NCBI GenBank assembly: GCA_000291825.1
Contig: ALPF01000003.1
Location: 21,525 to 85,524, forward strand
DNA from: Prochlorococcus sp. W8
GTDB taxonomy: Bacteria; Cyanobacteriota; Cyanobacteriia; PCC-6307; Cyanobiaceae
Length of the DNA stretch: 64,000 bases
Reading direction: 5' to 3'
Of this stretch, positions 38,196 to 48,615 are shown piece by piece. A program made the position numbers and the translations under genes. Every line of letters starts with the position of its first letter. Position 1 is the first letter of the stretch. The notes beneath the pieces were generated by a model. That model was not told where the DNA came from. It searched no databases and was given only the letters and a program-made list of their open reading frames with translations.

Positions 38196-38444
38196 CTAGT
38201 TTAGAATTCCCGTCCATGAAAAGAATGATTTTTTACTTAATATTTCAATTATTAATATTGATAGAAAACCTATCATGGCAAATCTACCATTAGTAATTTC
38301 GGAGTATCTATTCCACCCAAAATTATAATCATTTGATGGATCTTCTTTATTGAAATCTAAAGTTCTTTTATTTGTAGTATCATCTCCTTCATTTTTATTT
38401 TCAAAATTAATCATAGAGGATTCATTATTATCGCTTAAGGACAT
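38196..38444 (-). CDS. hli: high-light-inducible protein (HLIP/Scp family)
   Basis: The protein has 82 aa. An acidic N-terminus precedes the single chlorophyll-binding helix FGWNRYSEITNGRFAMIGFL (E-x2-N-x-R-x-AMIGF; ~43-62), then LSILIIEILSKKSFFSWTGIL. Hlips bind chlorophyll and carotenoid and protect photosystem assembly under excess light. It converges on ycf66 with no gap and lies 9 bases downstream of the start side of nothing else, so it has its own transcript or follows the ABC transporter divergently. Confidence 0.92.
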   Translation of the reverse strand: MSLSDNNESSMINFENKNEGDDTTNKRTLDFNKEDPSNDYNFGWNRYSEITNGRFAMIGFLSILIIEILSKKSFFSWTGILN

Positions 38445-38453
38445 AATTATAAG

Positions 38454-40436
38454 TTAGTTATTAAAATTATAGTTTTCAGCGGTTACTAATTTCCAGTTTC
38501 CGTTACCGCTTAATTCTAATATATTTTGGTGAAAGTCTTTAAGACTTGGTCTATGGCCAACGCTGATCATTGATAAATCTCTATTTTTGAGCAAATTATA
38601 TAGTTTTTTTTCGGTTTCTATATCTAAAGCACTTGTAGCTTCATCAAGGACTGCAAATCTTGGTGAATTCAGTAACAACCTTGCAAATGCTAATCTTTGC
38701 TGTTCGCCTAATGAAAGAATTCTTGGCCAATCTTGTTTCACATCTAAATTAGGATATCGATTTGATAATGATGATAAATTCACTTCATTAAGAACAGATA
38801 ACAAATGGTCATCACTAAACTTATCAACTTCTGTTGGGTAGCATAATTGCTCTCTTAATGACCCAAGAAGCATGTAAGGTTTTTGAGGAATAAATAGTAA
38901 ATCTCCCGTTTTTGGTTTTTCTATATGTCCAATTTTCGGTTCCCATAAACCACTAATCATTCTAAGTAATGAGGTTTTCCCGCATCCAGATGGCCCTACA
39001 ACCAATAATGATTCATTATTATCTATGCTTAAACTTAAGTCTTTAATTATGGTTTTATTGGATCCAGGAGGAGAAAGATCAGCATTTTTTATTAAAATTG
39101 AAGAATAATTAGTCGTTATATTTTGATTTATATTAGGTTTTTCTTGACTAATTGATTCAACCTTTGATTGGAAGCCTTCAAGTCTACCAATGCCTGCTGT
39201 GAATTTTGCAAGTTCTTCGATTTGATTAACTATAAAGAACAAAGAACCTTCAACCATACTAAATGCAAAACTAGCTTGTATAAATCTTCCATAATCAATG
39301 TCTCCATTAAAATATGGGATTGCCATTATTAGATATGGAAAAAAATTCCCTGCATAATTTATAGATCTCCTCATTACATCTATAATCACCCTCCAAATTA
39401 TTAAAAGATTAAAATTTCTAACGACTTCACCTAATCTTCTTTCGGTTTCTGATCTTTCAGGACTCTCGCCAGAGTAAAAAGCAATTGATTCAGCATTATC
39501 TCGAATATGAACAAGTCCGTATCGAAAATCTGCTTCATATCTAAGTTGATCAAAATCTATTTTTACAAGATTCTTTCCAGCAATAAGTAATATCGTTGTA
39601 GCGAATGCTGCATATCCAAATAATGAGAAGGTTAAATTTTTACTAATGCTCCATAAAATTAAAATATTCAATGAAAATGTTAAGAGGGCATCAAAAACTC
39701 CTAAAGTGAACGTTAAACTTTGGCCAGTAAATGCTTTCGTGTCATCTGTTATTCTTTGATCAGGATTATCTACATCAGTTTGTTCTTCATCATTAGGATT
39801 TAATTGATAATATGCTTTATTAGTCATGTAGTCTTTTACAAGACTTTTAGAAAGCCATTCTCTCCAAATAATTCCTAATTTATAAGTAAAAAATATTTGA
39901 GAAACACGTATTGGAAGCGCTATTACAAAGCAACAAGCATATATTCCAAGAATTCTGTAAAAGCTATTTTCTTGCTTCTCAACAAGTGCATTAGTTAAAT
40001 CTCTTGCAATGAATCCTATTCCTGCATTAATTCCATTTACAGCTAATAACATTAAAACAATGACTCCTAAAAAGAGCCAATGCAGCCATCTCTTATTTTT
40101 TAATTGTTTTCTTAAACTAAAAAAACTGGCTGATCCAATTAGAAAAAGACCTGAAAAAAGTAAACCCCAAGAACTTGACCATATTATATTAATTGTTTTT
40201 ACTACTCCACCAAAATATTTCTCTAAGAGGATTGGTTGGATACTTTCTAAAAAACTAATTATGCCTGTAAGTGAAACTAGGACTATCCCTCCAACAAGAA
40301 AAAGTAGTGATAATAAAAGCCAGACAAACTGTAAACCTGTACATTGATCGATAGGGAGAAAAAAAGGTTGAGATAATTTTCTTAATTTCTGAATTTGATA
40401 AAAAAACTTGGATTTATTTCTAAATGTAGTTGTCAT
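38454..40436 (-). CDS. SbmA/BacA-like ABC transporter, fused permease and ATPase
   Basis: The protein has 660 aa. An N-terminal ABC_membrane_2-type domain has about six helices (~35-320) with ARDLTNALVEKQENSFYR and EADFRYGLVHIRDNAESIAFY, the EAA-like loop of this group. The C-terminal ATPase has Walker A GPSGCGKTSLLRM (~475), signature LSLGEQQRLAFARLL and Walker B FAVLDEATSALD. Homologues carry vitamin B12, bleomycin, microcins or very-long acyl-CoA; the substrate here is unknown. It is upstream of hli on the same strand with a 9-base gap, so read-through to hli is possible. Confidence 0.85.
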   Translation of the reverse strand: MTTTFRNKSKFFYQIQKLRKLSQPFFLPIDQCTGLQFVWLLLSLLFLVGGIVLVSLTGIISFLESIQPILLEKYFGGVVKTINIIWSSSWGLLFSGLFLIGSASFFSLRKQLKNKRWLHWLFLGVIVLMLLAVNGINAGIGFIARDLTNALVEKQENSFYRILGIYACCFVIALPIRVSQIFFTYKLGIIWREWLSKSLVKDYMTNKAYYQLNPNDEEQTDVDNPDQRITDDTKAFTGQSLTFTLGVFDALLTFSLNILILWSISKNLTFSLFGYAAFATTILLIAGKNLVKIDFDQLRYEADFRYGLVHIRDNAESIAFYSGESPERSETERRLGEVVRNFNLLIIWRVIIDVMRRSINYAGNFFPYLIMAIPYFNGDIDYGRFIQASFAFSMVEGSLFFIVNQIEELAKFTAGIGRLEGFQSKVESISQEKPNINQNITTNYSSILIKNADLSPPGSNKTIIKDLSLSIDNNESLLVVGPSGCGKTSLLRMISGLWEPKIGHIEKPKTGDLLFIPQKPYMLLGSLREQLCYPTEVDKFSDDHLLSVLNEVNLSSLSNRYPNLDVKQDWPRILSLGEQQRLAFARLLLNSPRFAVLDEATSALDIETEKKLYNLLKNRDLSMISVGHRPSLKDFHQNILELSGNGNWKLVTAENYNFNN

Positions 40437-40474
40437 TAATATTAATCTTATTTAATGGCTTTATTATAAGGTAA

Positions 40475-40765
40475 TTAGTTTAAAGATTGACCTAAACCCA
40501 TCATTGATAATGCCCAGCTTGGTAGATTTAAGTAATTTATCAATTTTAGATCAAATTGATGTACTTGCATAAATGTTATGTCTAAAGCCCACCAGATTAA
40601 AAAAGGAAGGTTAAATAGAATCTGTAATTGCCATTTATAGGTAATAACTTTCCAGATTTTGTTTAAAGTTGATTTTTGATTTTTATCGAGTTCTTCCCAA
40701 TTTTGATTAATCTTATAAAATAGATTTTGTGATTTTTTTGAATTTAGTGAATTAGGAGTATCCAT
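40475..40765 (-). CDS. hypothetical membrane-associated protein (96 aa)
   Basis: The first half is charged and helical; one hydrophobic stretch (LQILFNLPFLIWWALDITF, ~53-71) and a second weaker one at the end (LPSWALSMMGLG) follow. No family is recognised. It lies just upstream of the ABC transporter on the same strand with a gap of 38 bases, so the two may be co-transcribed. Confidence 0.55.
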   Translation of the reverse strand: MDTPNSLNSKKSQNLFYKINQNWEELDKNQKSTLNKIWKVITYKWQLQILFNLPFLIWWALDITFMQVHQFDLKLINYLNLPSWALSMMGLGQSLN

Positions 40766-40817
40766 TAATTTTATGTTATTTATATACTTATAGCTTAGAT
40801 TTTTGTTTAACGAGAGT

Positions 40818-41159
40818 TTAACCTGGAGGCCATTTCATTGGTCTTCCAGCAAGAAAATGAATATGTAGATGAAATACAGTTTGACCAGACTCAGCACCAT
40901 TATTAATTACAGTTCTCCAGTTTTCAAGATTTTTGGAAATTGCAACTTTTTTGCCAACTAAAAGTAAGTGCCCTAATAAGTTTTTGTCTTCATCTTCACA
41001 ATTTAACAAATTGACAATTGGCTTTTTGGGTATAACTAAAAAATGAATTGGTGCTTGAGCAGAAATATCATTAAATGCAATGCAATATTCATCTTCATAT
41101 AATTTATCGCAGGGTATCTTTCCCTCGATAATTTTTGAAAAAATTGTTGTGTCCGCCAT
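40818..41159 (-). CDS. HIT-family nucleotide-binding protein (HINT type)
   Basis: The protein has 113 aa: TIFSKIIEGKIPCDKLYEDE, the FNDISAQAPIHFLVIPKKPI core and the histidine triad HLHIHFLAGRPMKWPPG (~97-113). HINT proteins hydrolyse adenosine 5'-phosphoramidates such as aminoacyl-AMP side products. The gene follows def on the same strand with 14 bases between, so they form a short operon. Confidence 0.93.
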   Translation of the reverse strand: MADTTIFSKIIEGKIPCDKLYEDEYCIAFNDISAQAPIHFLVIPKKPIVNLLNCEDEDKNLLGHLLLVGKKVAISKNLENWRTVINNGAESGQTVFHLHIHFLAGRPMKWPPG

Positions 41160-41173
41160 ATTAATTAACCCTT

Positions 41174-41782
41174 TTATTTGTTAATTGGGTAAACATCATC
41201 AATATTGTATCCCTCCTTAGATAATTCTTTTTTTAGTTCTTCATTAGAGGTAACTCTATCTAAAAATAATATTCCTCGTAAATGATCTACTTCATGTTGA
41301 ATACATCTCGCTAATAAACCGTCAGCATTCATCTTTCTTGGTCTACCCATTTCATCACGGAATTTTAATTTTATTGTTGATGGCCGAACGACATTTAAAT
41401 ATATCCCTGGAATACTTAAGCAGCCTTCTTCATATGAGTTTAAAGTAGATCCAAAAGCTGTGATTTCTGGATTAATAAGAATTAGTGGTTCTGCTGCTGA
41501 GTCTTCAAAATTTATATCAATAACTAGTAACTCTTTGCTAATTCCAACCTGGGGAGCAGCCAACCCAATTCCTTTTGCAGCGTACATGCTCTGGAGCATA
41601 TCTTTAGCTAAATCTCTTGTGGCAATATCTACTTTGCTAATTCGTTTCGCATTCGTTCTGAGTGTTTTGCTGCCTAATTTAAAAATTTCTAAAGGTGGAT
41701 TTTCAATTACTTCTTTGCTGACTTTTAAATTAGAAACATCACTTCTAGTCTTTCTTGCTAATTTTGAAAAATGATTTGGCAC
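41174..41782 (-). CDS. def: peptide deformylase
   Basis: The protein has 202 aa. All three motifs are present: GIGLAAPQVG (~73-82), EEGCLSIPG (Cys metal ligand, ~118-126) and QHEVDHLRGILF (two His ligands and the catalytic Glu, ~163-174). It removes the formyl group from nascent N-terminal methionine. An extra N-terminal ~30 residues precede the usual LGSKTLRTNAKRI start. Confidence 0.96.
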   Translation of the reverse strand: MPNHFSKLARKTRSDVSNLKVSKEVIENPPLEIFKLGSKTLRTNAKRISKVDIATRDLAKDMLQSMYAAKGIGLAAPQVGISKELLVIDINFEDSAAEPLILINPEITAFGSTLNSYEEGCLSIPGIYLNVVRPSTIKLKFRDEMGRPRKMNADGLLARCIQHEVDHLRGILFLDRVTSNEELKKELSKEGYNIDDVYPINK

Positions 41783-41861
41783 TTTTGAATTACAAATTAA
41801 ATTTATAGTTAGACTATAAAAATAGTAACATTTATTTGAAACTTTAATTGCAATAAGCTAA

Positions 41862-43787
41862 ATGGTTAACCATAAAGAATTAAATGTAAAAAGTGTTTAT
41901 AAAGATAAAAAATTCTTTAGTGAAACTAATATTATTGAAGATTTAATTTTTTGGAAAGAAAGATTAAATATTGCTGGGGAAAATATTAATGCAATATTTA
42001 CAAGACCAATAAATAATCCTAATTCAGTAACTCAAAATTTAACTGGTGATCAATTCTCAATAACAAGTCTTTTTCATGGATATGGAGGTCAATCATATAA
42101 ATGCATTAAATCTAATAATCAACTTTTAATTGTTTGGATAGACCAAAAATCAAAATCTATTTGGATGAATATTTTTAAATTTATAAACTCGAAAGATTAT
42201 AAGGATCATTCTCCTTATTTAATAAGTAATGATCAGCCTAGAAAGTTAACTAAATCTATCACTGGAAATTTTGATGCTAGCTTTGTATTGATTGATGATA
42301 AAACTTTATTTGGATTAATTGAAATTCATAATGTAGATTACTTATTTAAAATAGATATTTTTAAAGAGGAACAAGATTTAATTTTTCTAAAAAAATTTAA
42401 TAACTTTGCAGGATCATTATCATCAAATATAAGTGAAAACTTACTTTCATGGATAGAGTGGGATTTTCCATTTATGCCATGGGAAAATAATAATCTTTGT
42501 TTTGCTGAACTAGATAATAATTGTGAATTAGAAAATTCTATAAAATTAGATAAAGAGATATTAAGTAATTGTGAAAAGATTTCTTTTTTTCAACCTTATT
42601 GGATTAGTGATAATTTATTAGTATGCTCAGAAGATAGTTCAGGTTGGTGGAATTTAATATTTTTTGAGGTAAATGATTTGAACAATATATTTATTAGGAA
42701 AAGAATAAGAAAGGAATTTTTTGAATATGGTTTACCTCAATGGGTATCAGGAATATCATTATTTTCAGGATTAAAAGATAATTTTTACTGTTTAGCTAAG
42801 CATAAAGATAATTGGATATTAGAAAATTATCAAAACTTGCATTTTGTTAGAAAAATAGATTTACCTTATACAATTTTAAGTGATTTAAAATCGTACGCTA
42901 GTAATTTAATATTGAAAGCATCTAATCAAGTTTGCGAAGAAAAATTAATAGAATTAGAAATAAAATCTTTGCATAAAATTCAAATTCAGCAAAATAAAAT
43001 TAAGCCTTTAGAGTCAATATCGCAAGCTCAGTCAATTTGGTTTGAGGGATTTGATAAAAGGAAAACTCATGCATGGATTTATAAACCTACTAATTCATAT
43101 TTTAAAAAACCGCCCTTAATGGTTAAAGCCCATAGTGGGCCAACAGATTATTTTAACGGATCACTTAATCCGGAAGTTCAGTTTTGGACTTCTAGAGGAT
43201 GGTGCTTTGCAGAGGTTAATTATGGAGGTTCTTCATCTTTTGGTAAAGAATATCGAAATCGGTTAAATGGAAACTGGGGAATAGTTGATTCTATGGATTG
43301 TAGGGCTCTTGTAAAAATTTTAATTTCTGAAGAATTAGTTGATAAAACTAAAGTTGTTGCCTTAGGTAATAGTGCTGGGGGATTAACTGTATTTAATGCA
43401 CTTTGTGGAGACACACTTTTTAAAGCAGCAATTTGTAAATATCCAGTTTTAGATTTGAATCAAATGCATTTTAATACTCATAGATTTGAAAAAGATTATT
43501 TAAATTCACTCATAGGAAATTTTGAAGATTGTAAAGATCAATATTTTGATAGATCTCCAATCAACAAAATTCAACAGATTTCTCAGCCTGTTTTAATTTT
43601 TCATGGTAAAAAGGATTTTGTTATTGACTATAGGATTTCTTTTGAATTTCATGAAAAACTTTTGAATAATAATATCTATTCAGAAATTCACCTTTATCAA
43701 GAAGAAGGACACGGTTTTAAATATTTGAAAAACAAGATTAATTGTTTGAATATATCAGAAAAATTTTTGGAAAAAATTTTCAATTAG
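41862..43787 (+). CDS. S9-family prolyl oligopeptidase-like serine hydrolase
   Basis: The protein has 641 aa. The N-terminal ~390 residues look like a beta-propeller (repeated W- and D-rich strands, DNLLVCSEDSSGWWNLIFFE). The C-terminal alpha/beta-hydrolase has the nucleophile elbow LGNSAGGLTVFN (~Ser 507), the acid in HGKKDFVIDYR and the catalytic His in EEGHGFKY. It probably cleaves dipeptides from peptides in the cytoplasm, as no signal peptide is seen. The exact peptide specificity is unknown. Its end overlaps the convergent sufS by four bases. Confidence 0.85.
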   Translation: MVNHKELNVKSVYKDKKFFSETNIIEDLIFWKERLNIAGENINAIFTRPINNPNSVTQNLTGDQFSITSLFHGYGGQSYKCIKSNNQLLIVWIDQKSKSIWMNIFKFINSKDYKDHSPYLISNDQPRKLTKSITGNFDASFVLIDDKTLFGLIEIHNVDYLFKIDIFKEEQDLIFLKKFNNFAGSLSSNISENLLSWIEWDFPFMPWENNNLCFAELDNNCELENSIKLDKEILSNCEKISFFQPYWISDNLLVCSEDSSGWWNLIFFEVNDLNNIFIRKRIRKEFFEYGLPQWVSGISLFSGLKDNFYCLAKHKDNWILENYQNLHFVRKIDLPYTILSDLKSYASNLILKASNQVCEEKLIELEIKSLHKIQIQQNKIKPLESISQAQSIWFEGFDKRKTHAWIYKPTNSYFKKPPLMVKAHSGPTDYFNGSLNPEVQFWTSRGWCFAEVNYGGSSSFGKEYRNRLNGNWGIVDSMDCRALVKILISEELVDKTKVVALGNSAGGLTVFNALCGDTLFKAAICKYPVLDLNQMHFNTHRFEKDYLNSLIGNFEDCKDQYFDRSPINKIQQISQPVLIFHGKKDFVIDYRISFEFHEKLLNNNIYSEIHLYQEEGHGFKYLKNKINCLNISEKFLEKIFN

Positions 43788-45037
43788 GAGTTTATTTTCA
43801 AAAAATTAATTGTCTCTTTAAGTTTAATAATAAAAGTATCTATATCTTCTTTTGTAGTTGTAAAGTTCATACTTACTCTTGCTGTAGATTTTATTCCTAG
43901 ATGTCTATGAAGGGGTTGACAACAATGATGTCCGCTCCTTATACAAACTCCTTTGGAATCAAGTATTTCTGCAATATCATTTGAGTGTATGTTATCAACA
44001 TAAAAAGCTGCTAAAGAAGCTCTGTTTTGATCTTTAGTTGGAGATGGACCTATAATATGCAAATTTTTTATATTGCTCAAATGATTAAATAAATATTGAG
44101 TTATTTTTTTTTCATAATTGTTGATATTATTTAATCCAATTTTTTTTATATATTTCAGTGCTTCTGCCAAGCCAATTGCTTCAGCAATTGCTGGAGTGCC
44201 CGCTTCAAATTTATGTGGTAATTCAGCCCAGGTACTTTTTTCTTCAAAAACATCTTCAATCATTTCTCCTCCACCTAGAAAAGGGGGGATCTCATTAAGT
44301 ATTTTCTCTCTGGACCATAAAAATCCTATCCCAGTTGGGCCACATAATTTATGGCCTGAACCGGCAAGGAAATCAATATTCAATTCTTGAACATCAACTT
44401 TAATATGAGCCAAGCTTTGGCAAGCATCTAAAAGTACTAATGCCCCATTTTCTTTAGCTAGTTTTGTTATCTCTTTAATTGGATTACAGCATCCTAAAGT
44501 ATTACTTATATGTACCAAGCTTACTAACTTTGTTTTTTTATTAATCTTTGATTTAAGGTCTGCCATATCTAGTTCACCCTCATTATTAATTCCGACATAT
44601 TTAATTTTGCATTTATTTTTTGTTGCTATTAATTGCCAAGGTACGATATTACTATGATGTTCCATAAGGGTTAATAAAATTTCGTCATTTTCCTTTAAGT
44701 GAAATTCTCCCCACGATCTAGCTGCAATATTAATCGCTTCTGTTGCGTTTCTTGTAAATATTATTTCTTTATCTGAGTATGCATTAATATATTTAGTTAT
44801 CTGGTGTCGTGCATTTTCAAACTCATCGGTAGCTTTCGCGCTAAGTTGATGAGCTCCTCTATGAACGTTTGCGTTAAAATTTTTATAGTATTCATTTAAT
44901 TTATCTAAAACTTGTATTGGTTTTTGAGTGGTAGCAGCATGATCAAGATAAATTATTTTTTTACTACCACTATCATGGTTAGCTAAAAGAGGGAAATCTT
45001 TTTTCTCGTGAACGTTATAAATTTGAGAGGTTTTCAT
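43784..45037 (-). CDS. sufS: SufS cysteine desulfurase
   Basis: The protein has 417 aa, a group II desulfurase. PLP lysine in DFLAGSGHKLCGPTGIG, N-terminal YLDHAATTQKPIQVL, FTRNATEAINI and the catalytic Cys in SGHHCCQPLHRHLG are visible. It supplies persulfide sulfur to the SufBCD scaffold. It is the last gene of the sufBCDS operon; its start overlaps the sufD stop by one base. Confidence 0.96.
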   Translation of the reverse strand: MKTSQIYNVHEKKDFPLLANHDSGSKKIIYLDHAATTQKPIQVLDKLNEYYKNFNANVHRGAHQLSAKATDEFENARHQITKYINAYSDKEIIFTRNATEAINIAARSWGEFHLKENDEILLTLMEHHSNIVPWQLIATKNKCKIKYVGINNEGELDMADLKSKINKKTKLVSLVHISNTLGCCNPIKEITKLAKENGALVLLDACQSLAHIKVDVQELNIDFLAGSGHKLCGPTGIGFLWSREKILNEIPPFLGGGEMIEDVFEEKSTWAELPHKFEAGTPAIAEAIGLAEALKYIKKIGLNNINNYEKKITQYLFNHLSNIKNLHIIGPSPTKDQNRASLAAFYVDNIHSNDIAEILDSKGVCIRSGHHCCQPLHRHLGIKSTARVSMNFTTTKEDIDTFIIKLKETINFLKINS

Positions 45038-46260
45038 TATTTATTTTTTAGTAGCAGAGCTAGTAAATCCCATCTTTCTTTGGAAATTGGTAAAAATGAG
45101 ATTATTTCTTGATAATAAGATCTTAATTGTAGTTTACTGGCTTGTTCTAATGTGAGACCTCTTGATCTCATATAAAAAAGTTCATTCTCATTTAGTTGAG
45201 AGATAGTTGCACCATGCATGCACTTTACATCGTCTGCAATGATTTCTAGTTGAGGTTTTGTATCAATCTTTGCGTAATTAGATAAAAGTAAATTTCTACT
45301 GAGTTGAGAAGCATCAGTTTTTTGAGCAATGCGTGGAACAACTATTAATCCTTCAAAGACAGAATGAGATCTATCTCTGGCTAAGGATTTATTTAGTTGG
45401 TCTAGAAATCCATTAGGTCCATTAAAAGCAATTTTTGCGTATGTAGAAATTTGCTCATTATCTTGAGTTATTTGCATTCCTTTGATATTAGTTTTTGCAT
45501 TACCTTCAATTTGATTTATGTTTATCTCTAATCTTCCAAAATCAAATTTAAATTGTAAAGATCCCAAATTATATACACTATTCTTTTTTTGAAATACATT
45601 TAAAGAATTTATTAAATGTGATTTGTATTTTCCATAGGATACTATTCCGTGATTTACTTGTGAATCTTCTTCTAGATACAAATAGGAAGAATTTGATAAG
45701 GAAGAATTATCATCTCCTAAGTTTATTTGCGAAATCTCCACCTCTGTATTCTTTTCGATATTAATAATTAATGTTCTTGAATTAAAAAGATTATTTTTTG
45801 AATTAGTAATTATTTCTAAATGAGGCAAATTTCTGCCTTTTATATTAAGACCGCAAATATTTTTTTCATTTGTCAAAAGATGATTTAGTAAAGCACTCCA
45901 GTTTTGAGTTGAATCAGATTCAAGAAGTTTGTGTTGTATTAAGTTAAGAATTTTTTGATCATCTAATTCTTTTATTTCCCATTCTTGTTCTTTGATATTT
46001 ATTTTCTTATGATCTCCAATTATCAGTCTTATTACTTTTTGTGATTCATTTTCATAAGGAATATTGGGTTTATAAAAATCATGATTTATTTTATAGTCTA
46101 AAAATCTAGCTAATTTAGATTTATTTGCCATTCTCCAGATCTCACTTTTATGATTAGGAAGAGGGTTGAGTTGCAATTTATCTAGACATATTTTTTGTAG
46201 AATAGATCCACTGGCGGATTTATTTATTCTATTTTTACTTATCTCTTCAATAATTTGCAT
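45037..46260 (-). CDS. sufD: SufD, Fe-S cluster scaffold subunit
   Basis: The protein has 407 aa with the SufBD beta-helix core and the conserved C-terminal block DDVKCMHGATISQLNENELFY plus MRSRGLTLEQASKLQL. SufD forms the SufBC2D complex and is needed for iron entry. The N-terminal third is divergent, as usual. It sits between sufC (5-base gap) and sufS. Confidence 0.93.
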   Translation of the reverse strand: MQIIEEISKNRINKSASGSILQKICLDKLQLNPLPNHKSEIWRMANKSKLARFLDYKINHDFYKPNIPYENESQKVIRLIIGDHKKINIKEQEWEIKELDDQKILNLIQHKLLESDSTQNWSALLNHLLTNEKNICGLNIKGRNLPHLEIITNSKNNLFNSRTLIINIEKNTEVEISQINLGDDNSSLSNSSYLYLEEDSQVNHGIVSYGKYKSHLINSLNVFQKKNSVYNLGSLQFKFDFGRLEININQIEGNAKTNIKGMQITQDNEQISTYAKIAFNGPNGFLDQLNKSLARDRSHSVFEGLIVVPRIAQKTDASQLSRNLLLSNYAKIDTKPQLEIIADDVKCMHGATISQLNENELFYMRSRGLTLEQASKLQLRSYYQEIISFLPISKERWDLLALLLKNK

Positions 46261-46265
46261 TTAAA

Positions 46266-47054
46266 TTAAGTTTTATCTATAAACTTGTCAGTCCATTCAT
46301 ATCCATTCTTTTCAAGTTCTAAAGCAAGTTCACTATTACCAGTTTTTATTATTTTCCCATTTGCCATTACATGAACAAAATCAGGTTTAATTTCATCTAG
46401 TAAACGTTGATAATGCGTTATTAGAATTATGCCACAATTTTCATTTGCTATTTTTTTGATCCCAGATGCAACAATTCTTAGTGCATCAATATCTAGCCCC
46501 GAATCTGTTTCGTCAAGGATTGCTATCTTAGGCTCCAAAAGTGCCATTTGTAGTATTTCATTTCTTTTCTTTTCACCACCTGAGAAGCCCTGATTGATAC
46601 TTCTATTTAAGAAGGTAGGTTCCATTTTTACAATCTCTAGTTTTTCTTTAACTAAATCTTCGAACTCAAATGTATCTAATTCTTCTTTTTTGAGAAATTT
46701 TCTCCTAGCATTTGTAGCAACTCTAAGAAATTCTAAATTACTGACTCCAGGTATTTCTATTGGGTATTGAAATCCTAGAAAAATTCCAGATTGAGCTCGC
46801 TCCTCAGGTTCTAAGGGTTCAATATCAGTACCAGAAAGTTTTATCTTGCCACCTGTGATTTCATAAGATGGATGCCCAGCAATTATTTTTGATAGAGTGC
46901 TTTTTCCGCAACCATTCCTGCCCATAATGGCATGAATTTCTCCTGGATTAATGGATATATTTACACCTTTTAAAATAGTAAGATTCTCTGTTGATGCAAA
47001 AAGATCATGTATTTCTAATAGTGGTTTTTTGGTTTCTTTTTTGCTTTTCATCAA
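46266..47054 (-). CDS. sufC: SufC, Fe-S assembly ATPase
   Basis: The protein has 262 aa with Walker [17 protein letters not shown] (~49-64), signature [12 protein letters not shown], Walker [15 protein letters not shown] and H-loop LITHYQRLL. SufC powers the SufB-SufD scaffold and is soluble, not membrane-borne. It lies 21 bases after sufB in the operon. Confidence 0.97.
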   Translation of the reverse strand: MMKSKKETKKPLLEIHDLFASTENLTILKGVNISINPGEIHAIMGRNGCGKSTLSKIIAGHPSYEITGGKIKLSGTDIEPLEPEERAQSGIFLGFQYPIEIPGVSNLEFLRVATNARRKFLKKEELDTFEFEDLVKEKLEIVKMEPTFLNRSINQGFSGGEKKRNEILQMALLEPKIAILDETDSGLDIDALRIVASGIKKIANENCGIILITHYQRLLDEIKPDFVHVMANGKIIKTGNSELALELEKNGYEWTDKFIDKT

Positions 47055-47075
47055 ACTTGATTAAATAAAAATGAA

Positions 47076-48518
47076 CTAGCCTACAGATCCTTCTAGTTTT
47101 AAAGAGAGTAACTTGTCGGCTTCTGCTGCAAATTCCATAGGTAATTGATTAAAGACATCTCTACAAAAACCACTAACCATCATAGAAACTGCTTCCTCAA
47201 ATTCTATACCTCTACTTTGTAAATAAAAAAGTTGATCTTCAGAGATTCTACACGTACTGGCTTCATGTTCAACTTCTGAATTTGGTTGTTGAGATTGAAT
47301 ATATGGAAATGTATTGGCTGCAGCTTTGTCCCCAATTAACATTGAATCACATTGACTATAATTCCTAGCCCCTTTTGCTTTTGAACCTATTTTTACTAGT
47401 CCTCTATAACTATTAGAAGATTTACCAGCGCTAATTCCTTTACTTACGATTGTTGATTTAGTTTTTGGTCCTATATGTATCATTTTTGTGCCCGTATCAG
47501 CTTGCTGAAGATTATTTGTTAAAGCTACAGAATAAAATTCTCCTACCGATTCTTCACCAATTAGTATACAGCTGGGGTATTTCCAGGTAATAGCCGATCC
47601 AGTTTCAACTTGAGACCAACTTATTTTACTTCTTTTGCCAAGACATTTTCCTCTTTTAGTAACAAAATTAAAAATCCCTCCAACACCTTGTTCATTGCCC
47701 GCATACCAGTTCTGAACAGTTGAATATTTTATCGAGGCGTCATCAAGTGCAACTAATTCAACAACTGCGGCATGAAGAGTGTTTGTGTCAAACATTGGTG
47801 CTGTGCAGCCTTCTAGGTAACTCACAGAGCTTGCTTCTTCTGCAATTATTAGTGTTCTTTCGAATTGCCCTGAATCTCCACTATTAATTCGAAAGTAGGA
47901 AGATAAATCCATTGGACAAGTAACATTTTTTGGTATATAGACAAATGATCCATCACTAAATACTGCAGAGTTTAAAGCTGCAAAATAATTATCTGAGGCT
48001 GGTATGACGGAACCTAAATATTTTTCTATTAAGTCAGAATGGTCTTTGATAGCTTCGCTTATAGAGCAGAATATAACTCCATGCTCTGCAAGTTGCTCCT
48101 TGAACGTTGTCGCTATTGAGACACTATCGAAAACCGCATCTACTGCAACATTTGTAAGTCTCTTTTGTTCTGTTAAAGGGATACCTAATTTGTCAAAAGT
48201 TTCTAATAATTTTGGATCAACTTCATCTAAACTAGTAATTTTTTCTTGTTGTTTGGGAGCTGAGTAATAAATTATATCTTGATAATCAATAGCTTCATAA
48301 CCTAAATCTGCCCAATCTGGCTCTTCCATTGCTTGCCATTTCTTAAAAGCATTTAATCTAAAATTTAGTAAATACTCAGGTTCATTTTTTTTTGATGAAA
48401 TCAAACGGATAATATCTTCATTTATTCCTTTTGAGATTTTCTCACTTTCTATTTCGGTTACGAAACCATATTTGTAAGGTTCAGATACAATATTATCTAC
48501 TAAGTTGTCGTTTACCAT
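47076..48518 (-). CDS. sufB: SufB, Fe-S cluster scaffold subunit
   Basis: The protein has 480 aa, full length, with strongly conserved blocks: [24 protein letters not shown], which is cited here only by its ends (EPDWADL, YYSAPK), [26 protein letters not shown] with the key cysteine and [20 protein letters not shown]. It assembles nascent Fe-S clusters and is the first gene of sufBCDS. The divergent upstream gene is a hypothetical, not the SufR repressor seen in many cyanobacteria. Confidence 0.97.
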   Translation of the reverse strand: MVNDNLVDNIVSEPYKYGFVTEIESEKISKGINEDIIRLISSKKNEPEYLLNFRLNAFKKWQAMEEPDWADLGYEAIDYQDIIYYSAPKQQEKITSLDEVDPKLLETFDKLGIPLTEQKRLTNVAVDAVFDSVSIATTFKEQLAEHGVIFCSISEAIKDHSDLIEKYLGSVIPASDNYFAALNSAVFSDGSFVYIPKNVTCPMDLSSYFRINSGDSGQFERTLIIAEEASSVSYLEGCTAPMFDTNTLHAAVVELVALDDASIKYSTVQNWYAGNEQGVGGIFNFVTKRGKCLGKRSKISWSQVETGSAITWKYPSCILIGEESVGEFYSVALTNNLQQADTGTKMIHIGPKTKSTIVSKGISAGKSSNSYRGLVKIGSKAKGARNYSQCDSMLIGDKAAANTFPYIQSQQPNSEVEHEASTCRISEDQLFYLQSRGIEFEEAVSMMVSGFCRDVFNQLPMEFAAEADKLLSLKLEGSVG

Positions 48519-48615
48519 AGTTTGTGAAGGAATTTATTTCGTTTGGTCTTCATTTATACTTTAACTAAAGATATACAAAATTTTGAACTTTTTTTAATCC
48601 CTTTAAATTAATTTA